The notes under the pieces: model-generated | The model's database searches: none | What the model was told of the DNA's origin: nothing | What the model saw: the letters and a program-made list of their open reading frames with translations, nothing else | Shown: positions 50,210-60,004 of the stretch, one piece after another | Layout: every line of letters starts with the position of its first letter | Position numbering within the stretch: position 1 is the stretch's first letter | Assembly: GCA_910578285.1 (NCBI GenBank) | Contig: CAJTQL010000003.1 | Coordinates: forward strand, 9,644 to 73,643 | Direction: 5' to 3' | DNA from: an uncultured Helicobacteraceae bacterium | GTDB taxonomy: Bacteria > Campylobacterota > Campylobacteria > Campylobacterales > Helicobacteraceae | DNA length: 64,000 nucleotides | Made by a program: the position numbers and the translations under genes

Positions 50210-52000
50210 ATGCGTGAGCTCATTCGTAATTTCTCGATTATTGCGCATATCGACCATGGCAAGAGCACGCTCGCCGATTGTCTGATTCAGACATGCGGGG
50301 CGATTGCTGATAGGGAGATGACTCATCAGGTGCTCGATACAATGGAGATTGAAAAGGAACGTGGAATCACGATTAAAGCCCAGAGCGTGCGCCTACGCTA
50401 CACATTCGAGGGGCAAACCTATATTCTGAATCTCATCGACACGCCCGGGCATGTTGATTTTAGTTATGAAGTCAGCCGCTCGCTCGCGAGCTGTGAGGGC
50501 GCGCTGCTCGTTGTTGATGCGTCTCAAGGAATCGAGGCACAAACGATTGCCAATGTCTATATCGCAATTGAAAACAATCTCGAGATTCTGCCCGTGCTCA
50601 ATAAGATTGACTTGCCAGCGAGCAATCCTGAACGCGTGCAATCCGAGATTCGGAACACAATTGGAATCGAATCGCCCGTGAGCATGGTGAGTGCGAAAGC
50701 GCACATCGGAATCGAGGATCTTCTCGCGCGGATTATCCGCGAGATTCCGCCGCCAAGCGGCGACCCAAACGCAGCAACAAAGGCGCTCATCTACGATTCG
50801 TGGTTCGACAACTACTTGGGCGCGCTTGCGCTCGTGCGCGTGTTTGATGGCAAGATTGCCAAAGGGCAGCAGATTCTGATTATGGGCAGCGAGCAGCAGC
50901 ACGAGGTTTTAGAACTTTTCTATCCCCACCCGTTGCGACAACAAAAGACGCAAGCCATCGAGTGCGGCGAAATCGGCATTGTCGTCTTGGGGCTCAAGAA
51001 TGTTACCGAGCTTGCTGTGGGCGACACTTTGACGGATGCAAAGAACCCGACACAGCATGGCATCAGCGGCTTTCAGCCCGCCAAGCCCTTTGTATTTGCA
51101 GGAATCTATCCGATTGAGACGGACAAATTTGAGGATTTGCGCGATGCGCTTGACAAGCTGCGTCTGAACGATTCGAGCCTTGTGTATGAGCCCGAGAGTA
51201 GTGTGGCTTTGGGCTTTGGGTTTCGCATTGGATTCTTGGGGCTTTTGCACATGGAGGTTGTCAAGGAGCGCTTGGAGCGCGAGTTTGGGCTAAGCCTAAT
51301 AGCGACAGCACCCACGGTGCTTTACAAGCTCACGCTCACAGATTCCGCAGAAATGTGGATTCAAAACCCCAGCGAGCTGCCGCCCGAACAAAAGATTGCA
51401 CGTTTTGAAGAACCCTATGTGCGCGCGACAATCATTGTCCCCAATGAGTTTTTGGGCAATGTCATCACGCTTGTCAATCGGCGGCGCGCGGTGCAGACGA
51501 AAATGGAATATCTCCACGAAACACGTGTTTTGCTCGAATACGCAATTCCAACCAATGAGATTGTGATGGATTTCTATGATAAACTCAAATCGAGCACAAA
51601 GGGATATGCAAGCTTTGATTATGAGCCCTTAGAATATCGTGAGGGCGATTTGGTCAAGCTCGACATCAAAGTTGCGGGCGAGGTTGTCGATGCACTCTCG
51701 ATTATTGTCCCCAAAAGTAAGGCGTATGAGCGGGGCAGGGAGTTGGTCGAGAAGATGAAAGAGCTGATTCCGCGCCAGCTTTTTGAAGTCGCGATTCAGG
51801 CGAGCATTGGCAATAAAATCATTGCACGCGAAACGGTGAAGTCAATGGGCAAGAATGTAACGGCAAAATGCTATGGTGGTGACATTACGCGCAAGCGGAA
51901 GCTGCTCGAGAAACAAAAAGAGGGCAAAAAACGTATGAAAGCCATTGGCAAGGTACATCTTCCCCAAGAAGCCTTTTTGGCGGTGCTCAAAATCGATTAG
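50210..52000 (+). CDS. lepA: Elongation factor 4 (LepA)
   Basis: 596 residues. Ribosome-associated GTPase that can back-translocate or assist ribosome assembly. G1 AHIDHGKST near residue 13, KERGITIKAQSVRL (switch I), DTPGHVDF (G3), NKIDLP (G4), then domain II and EF-G-like domains with the LepA-specific C-terminal part YGGDITRKRKLLEKQKEGKK. Its start lies 9 bp after bioB. Downstream 52001-52209 carries no gene except regulatory sequence for the TonB receptor. Confidence 0.97.
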   Translation: MRELIRNFSIIAHIDHGKSTLADCLIQTCGAIADREMTHQVLDTMEIEKERGITIKAQSVRLRYTFEGQTYILNLIDTPGHVDFSYEVSRSLASCEGALLVVDASQGIEAQTIANVYIAIENNLEILPVLNKIDLPASNPERVQSEIRNTIGIESPVSMVSAKAHIGIEDLLARIIREIPPPSGDPNAATKALIYDSWFDNYLGALALVRVFDGKIAKGQQILIMGSEQQHEVLELFYPHPLRQQKTQAIECGEIGIVVLGLKNVTELAVGDTLTDAKNPTQHGISGFQPAKPFVFAGIYPIETDKFEDLRDALDKLRLNDSSLVYEPESSVALGFGFRIGFLGLLHMEVVKERLEREFGLSLIATAPTVLYKLTLTDSAEMWIQNPSELPPEQKIARFEEPYVRATIIVPNEFLGNVITLVNRRRAVQTKMEYLHETRVLLEYAIPTNEIVMDFYDKLKSSTKGYASFDYEPLEYREGDLVKLDIKVAGEVVDALSIIVPKSKAYERGRELVEKMKELIPRQLFEVAIQASIGNKIIARETVKSMGKNVTAKCYGGDITRKRKLLEKQKEGKKRMKAIGKVHLPQEAFLAVLKID

Positions 52001-52159
52001 CTATCCCTTTTTACAATAAAAATTAGCCACTTTTTGTCATCTCTTTGAGATTTTCCATTTGTTCTGAATCGCATGCCACTTTGGGCATGATTCTTTAGTA
52101 TCCTTATCAATCAAGTCCGCCATGATTCTATTTTTAATATAAATTTAAGCAATAAATTG

Positions 52160-52177
52160 TAATAATAACAATTATTA
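52160..52177 (+). promoter_or_regulatory. Candidate Fur box upstream of the TonB receptor
   Basis: TAATAATAACAATTATTA: two half-sites TAATAAT and ATTATTA as in the Helicobacter Fur consensus (TAATAATNATTATTA from memory), here separated by four bases instead of one. It sits 33 bp before ATG 52210 in an A/T-rich promoter region. Confidence 0.5.
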
Positions 52178-52209
52178 ATATATTTATATCGTAGAAAAGG
52201 AAACAATAA

Positions 52210-54242
52210 ATGAAAAATCCCTCCCCCTTGGTTGGTTTCATATCCCTGTCTTTAATGTGGGCAAATCCTGTTGATAGCATAACCCTTGATCAAATGTTCG
52301 TCAATGCCAATAAATTTGAGCAAGATTTGATTGATGTCAGCAACTCTGTGGAAATCATCAGCGAACGCAAGATGGAAAACAACTCGTTATCTTCATGAAA
52401 GATTTAAGTAAGCTTTCTTCGTCGATTACCACCATCCCCCAAACCACCAGCACCTACACCAATATCACCATTCGTGGAATCAGCTCGGCAGATTATTACA
52501 ATCCAAGCATGACACTCTATGTCGATGAGGTGCCGCAGAGCTTTACGAGCTACAATCAAGGGCTTTATGATGTGGCAAATGTCCAAATTTTAAAAGGTCC
52601 ACAAGGTACAATTTATGGCAGTGGGGCACAAGGCGGAGTCATCAATATCACCACCAAAAACCCCCTCACACATGGCGACTATGCAGAAGGAAGTGTGAGC
52701 GCGTCAGGGCTTTATTATAATGCGGCTGTGAATGCGGGCGGTGCGCTATATCAAAACAGCGTGTTCGCTAAAATAGGCGCGCGCTACACACATGAAATTG
52801 GATTTATCGAAAACCAAAACGGCGACAAAATCAACGAAAACGATGCCTATGGGGGAAATCTTGCTCTCATCTACTCACTGGGAGATAAAATTCCTCTGAT
52901 TGCCACTTTAGGGGGGGCTTGGTCTCAAGAAAATGGGCACAAGGCAGGGGTTTGGCTTAGAGAAAACGAATACCGAAACAAAAAGCTTGAATCCACATCC
53001 ATGCTCCCTAACCTCGTCTCGCCTCAAGAAAAAAGAGACAATGCAAGCGGATACTTTAAGCTTGAATATCTGGGTAACTTAATCACTCTCCACTCAATCA
53101 CCACTTACGCTGTAGCTAAAAACTGCGATGCGTATATGCCCCTACAAACAAGCTGCGACTCTCTACCCACCGATACTTCACAAATCACACAAGAATTTAG
53201 AATTACCAATGAATTTCAAAATGGAATCAAAGCAATTGGGGGGCTTTATGGCTCGAAGCTTACCACTGATACAGCCAGCAACTCACCTTTGGGCGGGAAC
53301 TTTGATAGCAGTGTTGACGACAATAATCTGGCAGTTTTTGGGAATATGATTGTGCCTTTTGGGAGGGTTGATGTGGAGGGGGGATTGCGCTATTCCTATG
53401 CTAATGCGTCAGCTGATTACCAAAATAGGCTCGATTCCACACAAAACTACAATGGGGTTTCTAAAGATCATCATGACATCGATTATAAGGTTGCTTTGGG
53501 ATACAAAATCGCCCCCACTCATCGGGTTTATATCCTTCACTCCACAGCAACCAAAGCAGGAGGATTCAACCGATTCCCTCGAGGCTTCATTGACGCGCAA
53601 GGCTATGACCCCGAAAAAACCTACAACTATGAATTGGGCTACCATACCCATTTGACACAGAATCTAAACCTCAATACAGCCCTTTTTTATATGAACATCA
53701 AAGACCGACAAGCTTATTATGATGATGCGTCTAATCATCTTATGCAGCGCATACAAAACATTGGAACTCTCAATTCCAAAGGAATCGAGCTTGACATGGC
53801 TTATGAAGGCTCGATTCTCTCCGCTTATGCCTCTTTTACCTATGCAGATTCGGAATATGGCGATGAAAAACCTCTCTATGCGAACAAAACGCCCGGTAAT
53901 GCCCCCAAATTCGTGGGTAATGCTTTGGTAGAGGTTTTGGTCTATCAAGGAAACGGCATAAGAGGCTATATAGGCGGCAGCGGGCGCTACACCTCGAAGC
54001 TTTATTTCGATGAATACGAGAGTATGTCGCAAAAGGCTTACGCGCTCATTGACGCATTTTTGAGGGTGGAATACCAAAGACTCTCTGTTTCTCTCTTTGC
54101 TCAAAATCTAACCAATACCCGATATGCCACTTACATTATGGATATGCGAGATTTTGAAGCCTATCTCCCCGGTTATGGCGACATCTACTACAATCGGGGT
54201 GAACCGCTCAATATTGGTTTAATGGCAAGGTATCGATTCTAA
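52210..54242 (+). pseudogene. TonB-dependent outer-membrane receptor, frameshifted near its N terminus
   Basis: The first frame gives a leader (LVGFISLSLMWANPVDSI) and stops at 52398. The second begins KDLSKLSSSITTIPQ and continues to a normal end NIGLMARYRF with terminal Phe. Restoring one A to AAAA near 52375-52378 joins them as KMEKQLVIFMKDLSK and gives a 677-residue receptor: plug domain (ITIRGISSADYYNPSMTLYV; VQILKGPQGTIYGSGAQGGV) and a 22-strand-type barrel. Most likely imports a ferric siderophore, given the Fur-like box and the MFS and ABC genes downstream. The two frames overlap as ATGA at 52395-52398, so re-initiation is conceivable but would yield a protein without a leader. Confidence 0.8.
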
Positions 54243-55451
54243 TGAACAAACGTACACTTTTATTTTCCCTAAGCGGGGGTTATTTTCTTTATGCGTTTTT
54301 GCAATATTTTGCGTTTTTTCTTTTCCTGCTATTTTGAGAGCAAATGGTGTGGGGAATGATGTAATTGGTGCAACAATGATGTTGTTTTTGCCTTTTGTGA
54401 TGACGTTTATATATGCGCCAAGTCTAGAAAGATTCCAACATAAAAAAGGGCAAAATCGAGAGAAAAGATTGATTCTGCTTTGCGGGGTAATGGTCGCGAT
54501 TTGTTACGCCTCTTTGGGGAGTTTTGCACCCCAAAGTCAGCCCTTTGCGATGATGAGTGTGTTGCTCTTGGCAATGTTTTTCTTGGCGAGCGCAGAAATC
54601 ATCTACAATGGCGTAATAATTGACAACATGAACAAAGAGGGGCTTGTTGAAAATGGTTCCTTAAGACTCATCTTAACCTACATCGCAGGAATCATCGCCA
54701 CAAGTGGAATGTTGTGGCTTCTACAAACACTAAGCCAGACAAGCTACTTGCTCATGGGGGTATGTTTGCTGCTGTTAGCTTTAAGTATTGTGTGGTTGCC
54801 GCCTGTGTCAAACCACAAAGATGGTGATGTTTCACCCTCGATTTTAAAATCGTTCAAAAATAAGAATGTGCAGCAAGGGCTAGTTTTTAGTCTAGTCATC
54901 TCACTCACTCTAAGATTGCCTTTTAGCCAGCTTAGTCCCTTGATGATTGATAGCGGGTTTGAGATGGAAGATGTTGCTTTTTGGGGAGGTGTCGGAAGCT
55001 GCATATTGGGTATGGTCGGTTCAGTGGTCGCGGTTTGGGCATATAAACACTTCCCCACTCAAAAAGTGATGCTTTTGGTATTTGTTTTTTATGTGTTTGG
55101 TTTTTTGGGATTCTTGGCGCATATTTTTTATTTTCAAAGTATCCTTATGCTGGGCATAATTTTCAGTATCACCATGGCAGTGATGAGTGTGCTTTATGTT
55201 GGAATATTTAGTGTGTGGATGTATTGGTGTTCGGGTGAGGGAAGCGCAAGCAATTATGCTTTACTTAAATCATGTGATTATTTTGTTTTTATTTTATCAA
55301 GCTTTGTTTCGGGTTTTTTATCGAAATGGGGAGAGAGATAAATTTATTTGGTAACGTTTTGGGAGGCTATGCGAGCTTATTTATGTTGAGCTTATGCTTG
55401 CTTATTTTGGCTTTGTGGCTCATTATCCCTAGACTGCTCAAAAATATTTAA
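54242..55451 (+). pseudogene. MFS transporter of the siderophore island, two apparent frameshifts
   Basis: Starts at ATG 54242, overlapping the receptor stop (TAATG): MNKRTLLFSLSGGYFLYAFL. Frame one stops near 54333; adding one T to T6 at 54314-54319 joins it to SFPAILRANGVGNDVIGATM. The second frame runs through ten or so helices to 55341; adding one base in T6 (55314-55319) or G4 (55328-55331) continues it into REINLFGNVLGGYASLF and ends LIIPRLLKNI at 55451. The repaired length is 403 residues, exactly divisible. Position between a TonB receptor and a fused ABC transporter recalls YbtX-type partners of yersiniabactin uptake; this is inference. Confidence 0.75.
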
Positions 55452-55460
55452 GGATTCAAA

Positions 55461-57196
55461 ATGAAAAATGGATTATTCAGGCTTTTAGAAATCGCTGGGG
55501 AGAAAAGGTTTCCCCTTATCATTTCTGGGATTTTTTCAGCTTTGGGGGCGTTATGTATGCTGCTCCCATACTTTGCTAGCTATCTTATCCTAAAAGAGTT
55601 TCTCGCTTACTATACAAACAGCTCCATCTTCATCAATCAAAATTTGGTTTTTGATTATGCAATCTTAGCGATAGCAGGAATCTTGAGTGGGCTTATCTGC
55701 ATCGCAGTGGCATTCATTATCAGTCATCTTTGTGCGTATCGGATTCTTTATAATATTCGTATGCGCCTTTTGCGCCATCTAGCACTTTTGCCTTTGGGGT
55801 ATTTCACTCAAACCACCAGCGGCGAAATCAATCGTAATATCCAAGATAATGTTGAACGTATCGAATTATTTATCGCGCATATGATTCCCGATTTTATCAA
55901 TTCACTTGCAAGTGCCACGATTCTTTTCATATTCATGTTCAGTTTTGATTGGCGCTTGGCTCTGATGTGTTTCGCGGTATTTTTATGGGGACTTTTTTGG
56001 CAATTTCGTTTATATTTTCATAAAGATTTCAAAGATAAAATCGCTCAATATTATTCTTCACTTGAAAAAATGAATATACACAGCATTGAATATGCGAAAG
56101 GATTACCTTTGATTAAGATTTTTGGCAGAAGTGTTTTTTCATTCAAGAATTTTTTTCATGAAGTGGAATCTTACAAAAACTTTTCTTTAGAATGGACAAG
56201 TTTATTTAAAAATTCATTTGTTGTTTTTAAGGTTCTTATCACCTCTTTTTTGGCTTTTATTTTGCCACTAGGAGTTTTGATATTGAGTTTTGAGCCTGAT
56301 AATATCGCGTTTGTACTAGTTTTTCTCTTCTTTATAATGACTGCTTCGGGACTCACCTCTCCGCTTTTTAAGCTGATGTTTTTTGCAAGTGAACTTACAC
56401 GAATCAATGAAGGAGTCAAACGAATCGATTGCATTTTTTCTCAAAAACCTCTACAAGAACCTACCAATCCTAAAACACCAACAAGTTTTGAGATAACATT
56501 TGAAAATGTAAATTTTGCTTATGGAGAACAAAATATTTTGCAAGACATTAGTTTTGTGCTGCCCCAGAATCAAAAACTAGCCATTATTGGCGAATCGGGA
56601 GGAGGTAAAAGCACGATATTGTCTTTGTTATGCCGCTTCTATGAGCTCAATGCGGGAGTCATTCAAATCGGAGGAATCAATATCCAAGATATCCCCATAT
56701 CAGTTTTGTTTGACAAAATTTCTTTTGTTTTTCAAGAAAATATCCTATTTTCGGAAAGTATTTTTGAAAATATCCGCATGAGCAATAAAAATGCTTCTTT
56801 CGAAGAAGTAAAAAAGCCGCTCAACTCGCTTTGTGCGATGAGTTTATCGACAAGCTCCCCCTCAAATATGATACCCTGATTAGCGAAGGTGGAAGAAGCT
56901 TAAGCGGTGGGCAAAAACAACGAATCGCTATCGCTAGGGCATTGCTCAAAAATGCTCCCATTGTGGTTTTAGACGAAATGACCTCATCGCTTGATGTCAT
57001 CAATCAATACCAATTACAACAAGCGATAAACGCCTTAATTGCTGACAAAACCATTGTAGTCATCGCGCATCGATTAGAAAGCATTATTCACGCAGATAAA
57101 ATTATTGTGCTTGAAAATGGAGAAATCAAAGAAGAAGGCACACATGAAAGCCTTTTAGCCCAACAAGGTATTTATGCAAAAATGTGGGATAGGTAA
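55461..57196 (+). pseudogene. ABC transporter, fused permease-ATPase (exporter fold), frameshifted
   Basis: Repaired length 578 residues. Six-helix membrane domain (about 15-310) of the type IV (exporter) fold, then the ATPase: FENVNFAYGEQNILQDISFV, Walker A GESGGGKS, Q-loop FVFQENILFSESIFENIRMS; after the break LSGGQKQRIAIARALL (signature), IVVLDEMTSSLD (Walker B) and VIAHRLESI. The break is at about 56810-56816, where A6 must become A7 to read VKKAAQLALCDEFID. Without it the ATPase loses signature and Walker B. AAGGAT before ATG 55461. In this setting it resembles YbtPQ/IrtAB-type transporters that import siderophores. Only one half-transporter gene is present, so a homodimer or lost partner is implied. 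Confidence 0.8.
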
Positions 57197-57263
57197 GGGA
57201 AAGATGTTTATCTTTTATTTTTAGAGATTCTCTAGCCTGATTCATTTTGGAATCGCACATCAT

Positions 57264-57300
57264 TAAGATAGAACGTTTATTTTATTTATATTCTATCTTA
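57264..57300. repeat. Inverted repeat between the ABC and methyltransferase genes
   Basis: Perfect 10-bp arms TAAGATAGAA and TTCTATCTTA around a 17-base A/T-rich spacer. No T-run follows, so it is a better operator than terminator candidate; it lies 33 bp before the TACAAT box at 57333. Confidence 0.5.
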
Positions 57301-57332
57301 ATTGTTTTACGATAGTTTAAGACATAAATCAG

Positions 57333-57338
57333 TACAAT
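57333..57338 (+). promoter_or_regulatory. -10 box for the small protein-methyltransferase pair
   Basis: TACAAT followed by GCTAGATTG, 28 bp before ATG 57366; GGAG (57357-57360) is the ribosome site. Confidence 0.4.
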
Positions 57339-57365
57339 GCTAGATTGTTACGATTTGGAGAAAAA

Positions 57366-57508
57366 ATGAAACCACACAATACAATGATACGTTTGACAAC
57401 AAACTGCGAGTGATTGGCGCGTGGAATGGCAACAGCATTCTAGCAACAAATTGGGCAAGATATGATGATTGTGAATATATTCAAGAAACAAAGATGAAGG
57501 ACCGATAA
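57366..57508 (+). pseudogene. 47-residue protein with apparent one-base deletion, upstream of a methyltransferase
   Basis: ATG 57366 has a promoter box and GGAG, but its frame stops after 15 codons. Adding one A to AAA after the ATG gives MKTTQYNDTFDNKLRVIGAW continuing to ETKMKDR, whose TAA overlaps the methyltransferase ATG (TAATG). Ribosome site, coupling and codon content argue for a once-real gene. It contains aromatic and Asp-rich segments (NWARYDDCEYIQ). Family not recognised. Its loss belongs to the series of tract contractions in this island. Confidence 0.5.
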
Positions 57509-58266
57509 TGCAACATCAAGTGTGGAATAAAAAAGCAGAGACATTCCCTCGTTTTGTTAAAGGAGCGGAGGATACATTAGAAATCCTAGATTTTTTCAAA
57601 CAACAAGGAGTTGATTTCCGAGACAAAGTGATTTTCGATATTGGTTGTGGCAATGGACGATTTGCGCTCGAACTCGCCTTTTTGGCAAAGAAAATCATCG
57701 CGAGTGATATTTCTGAAAAAATGCTCTACTTTTTGCAAGAAGATGCAAAAAAGTTTGGGCTGAAAAATATTCAAGTTTTACATACCGATTGGGTTGATTT
57801 TGATAAAAATGCGTGCAAGATTGATGAGAATATCGATATTGCTTTTGCGTCCATGACGCCTGCGCTCAACAACAAACAAGGTTTCTTAAAAGCATTAGAA
57901 GTTAGCGAACAAGGGCTTTGCTATGTAGGTTGGGGGAGGGTGCGTGAGTGCGCATTTTTGGAAAAAATCCTCGCCCAACATGGAAATATGCTCTTGCTTC
58001 CCAAGGGCTTGCCCGATGTCTTACAATGGCTCGATGAAGAAGGATACAAACAGCCTATTTATCAATATAAAACGGCAAATTTTACGTATCAAGCGCCGAT
58101 TCAAAAAGCAATAGATGATATTGTTTGGCATATTACCATTCATGAAGGAAAACCAAACATGGATTGCATTCAAGACTATGTGCATCAAAACAAAAAAGAT
58201 GGGCAAATCACCTACACGCATAGCCGCGAGATAGGAATCGCATTTATCCCAAAGAAAAACGTGTGA
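57508..58266 (+). CDS. SAM-dependent methyltransferase of the siderophore island
   Basis: 252 residues. Class I methyltransferase: VIFDIGCGNGRFALELAFLA (motif I, about 40-58), KIIASDISEKMLYFLQEDAK, HTDWVDFD and IAFASMTPALNNKQGFLKAL. The C-terminal third is less conserved. Similar proteins accompany metal or siderophore uptake genes in Campylobacterota, which suggests a substrate linked to metallophore chemistry, but this is inference. Coupled to the 47-residue gene upstream. It is the one island gene with no disruption. Confidence 0.78.
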   Translation: MQHQVWNKKAETFPRFVKGAEDTLEILDFFKQQGVDFRDKVIFDIGCGNGRFALELAFLAKKIIASDISEKMLYFLQEDAKKFGLKNIQVLHTDWVDFDKNACKIDENIDIAFASMTPALNNKQGFLKALEVSEQGLCYVGWGRVRECAFLEKILAQHGNMLLLPKGLPDVLQWLDEEGYKQPIYQYKTANFTYQAPIQKAIDDIVWHITIHEGKPNMDCIQDYVHQNKKDGQITYTHSREIGIAFIPKKNV

Positions 58267-58350
58267 TTTTTTCTAATTTGCTAAAATGATTGCAATTCTT
58301 TTGCTTGCATTTTATGCCACTTGGTATTGGGACATTTGATTGTTTTTAAT

Positions 58351-58470
58351 ATGGGGATTCCATGTATTGTTATAAGCATTGTTGTGGGCGGTTCTCTTGC
58401 TCTAAGCAGGGCATTATATCAAGGAATCATTCGTCAATTTGTGGGCTTATGCCAAAAGAGTGAAGCATAA
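58351..58470 (+). CDS. Possible small hydrophobic protein (39 aa), weak
   Basis: ATG 58351 to TAA 58470: a hydrophobic stretch IPCIVISIVVGGSLALSRAL followed by a polar tail QKSEA. No clear ribosome site, and its last bases overlap the 3' end of rnpB. It may be chance; otherwise 58267-58464 is empty. Confidence 0.2.
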   Translation: MGIPCIVISIVVGGSLALSRALYQGIIRQFVGLCQKSEA

Positions 58471-58786
58471 GGTGTAGCTATAAGCCGAGTTCTGTATTTG
58501 AATATCATTTGTCTAGGCGATTATTTCACAATAACGCTCTTGCGAAGGCATAAGATTTGAGATTTTTACCAAAACCTTCTTGCTACGGGTTGGGTTTACC
58601 ATACAATTTGTGTTACCACAAATTTGGTGGTCTCTTACACCGCCGTTTCACCATCACTTTTGCAAGCAGTCTATTCTCTGTGGCACTTTCCCTTATCTTG
58701 CGATAGCTATCTGTTAGATAGAACCCTATCTCAATGTAGCTCGGACTTTCCTCTCGTAACGAGCGATATTCTGCTACACCTTATGC
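58465..58786 (-). ncRNA. rnpB: RNase P RNA
   Basis: Read on the minus strand the conserved GAGGAAAGTCCGAGCTACA near the 5' end and ACAGAACTCGGCTTATAGC near the 3' end, plus GGTGAAACGGCGGTGTAAGA in between, identify bacterial type A RNase P RNA, the ribozyme that matures tRNA 5' ends. The terminal helix P1 is a perfect 14-bp pairing of 58465-58478 with 58773-58786. About 322 nt. It lies between the island methyltransferase and mrp. Confidence 0.95.
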
Positions 58787-58791
58787 ACAAA

Positions 58792-58800
58792 ATTGTAGCA
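58792..58800 (-). promoter_or_regulatory. Extended -10 promoter of rnpB
   Basis: TGC-TACAAT on the minus strand, ending six bases before the mapped 5' end of the P1 helix, which fits transcription starting at 58786 or 58785. Confidence 0.6.
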
Positions 58801-58882
58801 TAGAGTGGTAATTTTGCCAAATGCACGATTTAGTACTTTGGTAAGGTTGCCTTCTATGACATTTGGCGAGACATCTTTGCGT

Positions 58883-59965
58883 TTAGTTTTTTGTGGGCTG
58901 AATTGCGCTATTGTCGGCTAGCTCGCGCGCTTGCTCGATAAACACCCATAGCTTTTCGGCTGCTGCGCGATAGGCTTGCGCGCTCTTGCTTTCGGGCGCG
59001 AAAAAGACAATGGGCTTGCCGCTGTCGCTACCTTCGCGAATGCTGATTTCAATCGGAATCTGCGCAAGCAATTGCGTGCCAAATTGCTCCGCGACAGCCT
59101 CTGCTGTGCCTTTGCCAAAGATGTCGTATTCTTTGCCATTGTCGGGACAGACGAAGCCGCTCATGTTTTCGATAATCCCTGCAATCGGAATCTTGAGCTT
59201 TTGGAACATATCGAGGCTGCGCACAGAATCATCAAGCGAAACGCGTTGGGGCGTGGTTACGGTGATTCCGGCTGTAACAGGCACGCTCTGGGCGAACGTG
59301 AGCTGCGCGTCTCCTGTTCCGGGCGGCAAATCGACAACAAGTACATCGAGTTCGCCCCACGCGACATCGGTCAGCATTTGGTCGATAGCGCGCATAATCA
59401 TAGGTCCGCGCCAAATCAGACTTTGCCCTTCGGGATAAAGCACGCCGATGCTCATCATTTCGATACCAAACGCAACAAGCGGAATTAGGCATTTTTTGGT
59501 TTGGTCGACTTCTGGGTGTTGGGCATTCAGCCCGAGCATTCTGGGGATATTGGGTCCATAGATGTCTGCATCGAGCAGCCCCACCTTGCGTCCCTGCTGG
59601 GCAAGCGCAATTGCAAGATTGACGCTTGTTGTCGATTTGCCCACGCCGCCCTTGCCACTGCTAATCATCACGAAATTTTTAATATTGGGTGCAATGTTTT
59701 TGGTTTGTGGTTCTTGTTCTTTTGGTGGCGTGGGTTGTTCAATCGTGATGTGGTATTGCGCCGCGCCAAGCGCGCTTAATGCGTTTTTTATCTCATGTTC
59801 AAGTGTTTGAGCTGTCTCTGGGACGCTTGATGGAATGCGCACGGTAACGATAATCGAATCGTTTTCATAGCGCGCCTCCTTGACAAATCCAAACGCAACA
59901 ATATCTTTCTCAAAATTGGGATAGACAACCTTGTTGAGTAAAGTAAGTATTTTTTTATCTAGCAT
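58883..59965 (-). CDS. mrp: Mrp/NBP35 family Fe-S carrier ATPase
   Basis: 360 residues. N-terminal MIP18/DUF59 domain (about 5-80; VVYPNFEKDIVAFGFV) and a P-loop domain with MISSGKGGVGKSTTSVNLAI (deviant Walker A near 100-115), LLDADIYGPNIPRMLG, DLPPGTGDAQLTFAQSVPV and ENMSGFVC. The CxxC usually near the C terminus of cluster-binding Mrp is not obvious; a lone Cys follows MSGFV. Delivers Fe-S clusters to apoproteins. AAAGGAG before ATG 59965. 39 bp downstream of ligA on the same strand. Confidence 0.92.
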   Translation of the reverse strand: MLDKKILTLLNKVVYPNFEKDIVAFGFVKEARYENDSIIVTVRIPSSVPETAQTLEHEIKNALSALGAAQYHITIEQPTPPKEQEPQTKNIAPNIKNFVMISSGKGGVGKSTTSVNLAIALAQQGRKVGLLDADIYGPNIPRMLGLNAQHPEVDQTKKCLIPLVAFGIEMMSIGVLYPEGQSLIWRGPMIMRAIDQMLTDVAWGELDVLVVDLPPGTGDAQLTFAQSVPVTAGITVTTPQRVSLDDSVRSLDMFQKLKIPIAGIIENMSGFVCPDNGKEYDIFGKGTAEAVAEQFGTQLLAQIPIEISIREGSDSGKPIVFFAPESKSAQAYRAAAEKLWVFIEQARELADNSAIQPTKN

Positions 59966-60004
59966 TCGTTCTCCTTTATGCTCATCGTTTTAGCTAAAAA
60001 TAGC

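Noticed and set aside
52210..52398. Independent 62-codon gene before the TonB receptor
   Set aside because: It carries the receptor's leader and the start of its plug region, and a one-base repair joins it to the receptor, so it is the broken 5' part of that gene.
58351..58470. Confident small membrane protein upstream of rnpB
   Set aside because: Hydrophobic but without ribosome site, and its stop lies in the rnpB terminal helix; kept only as a low-confidence entry.
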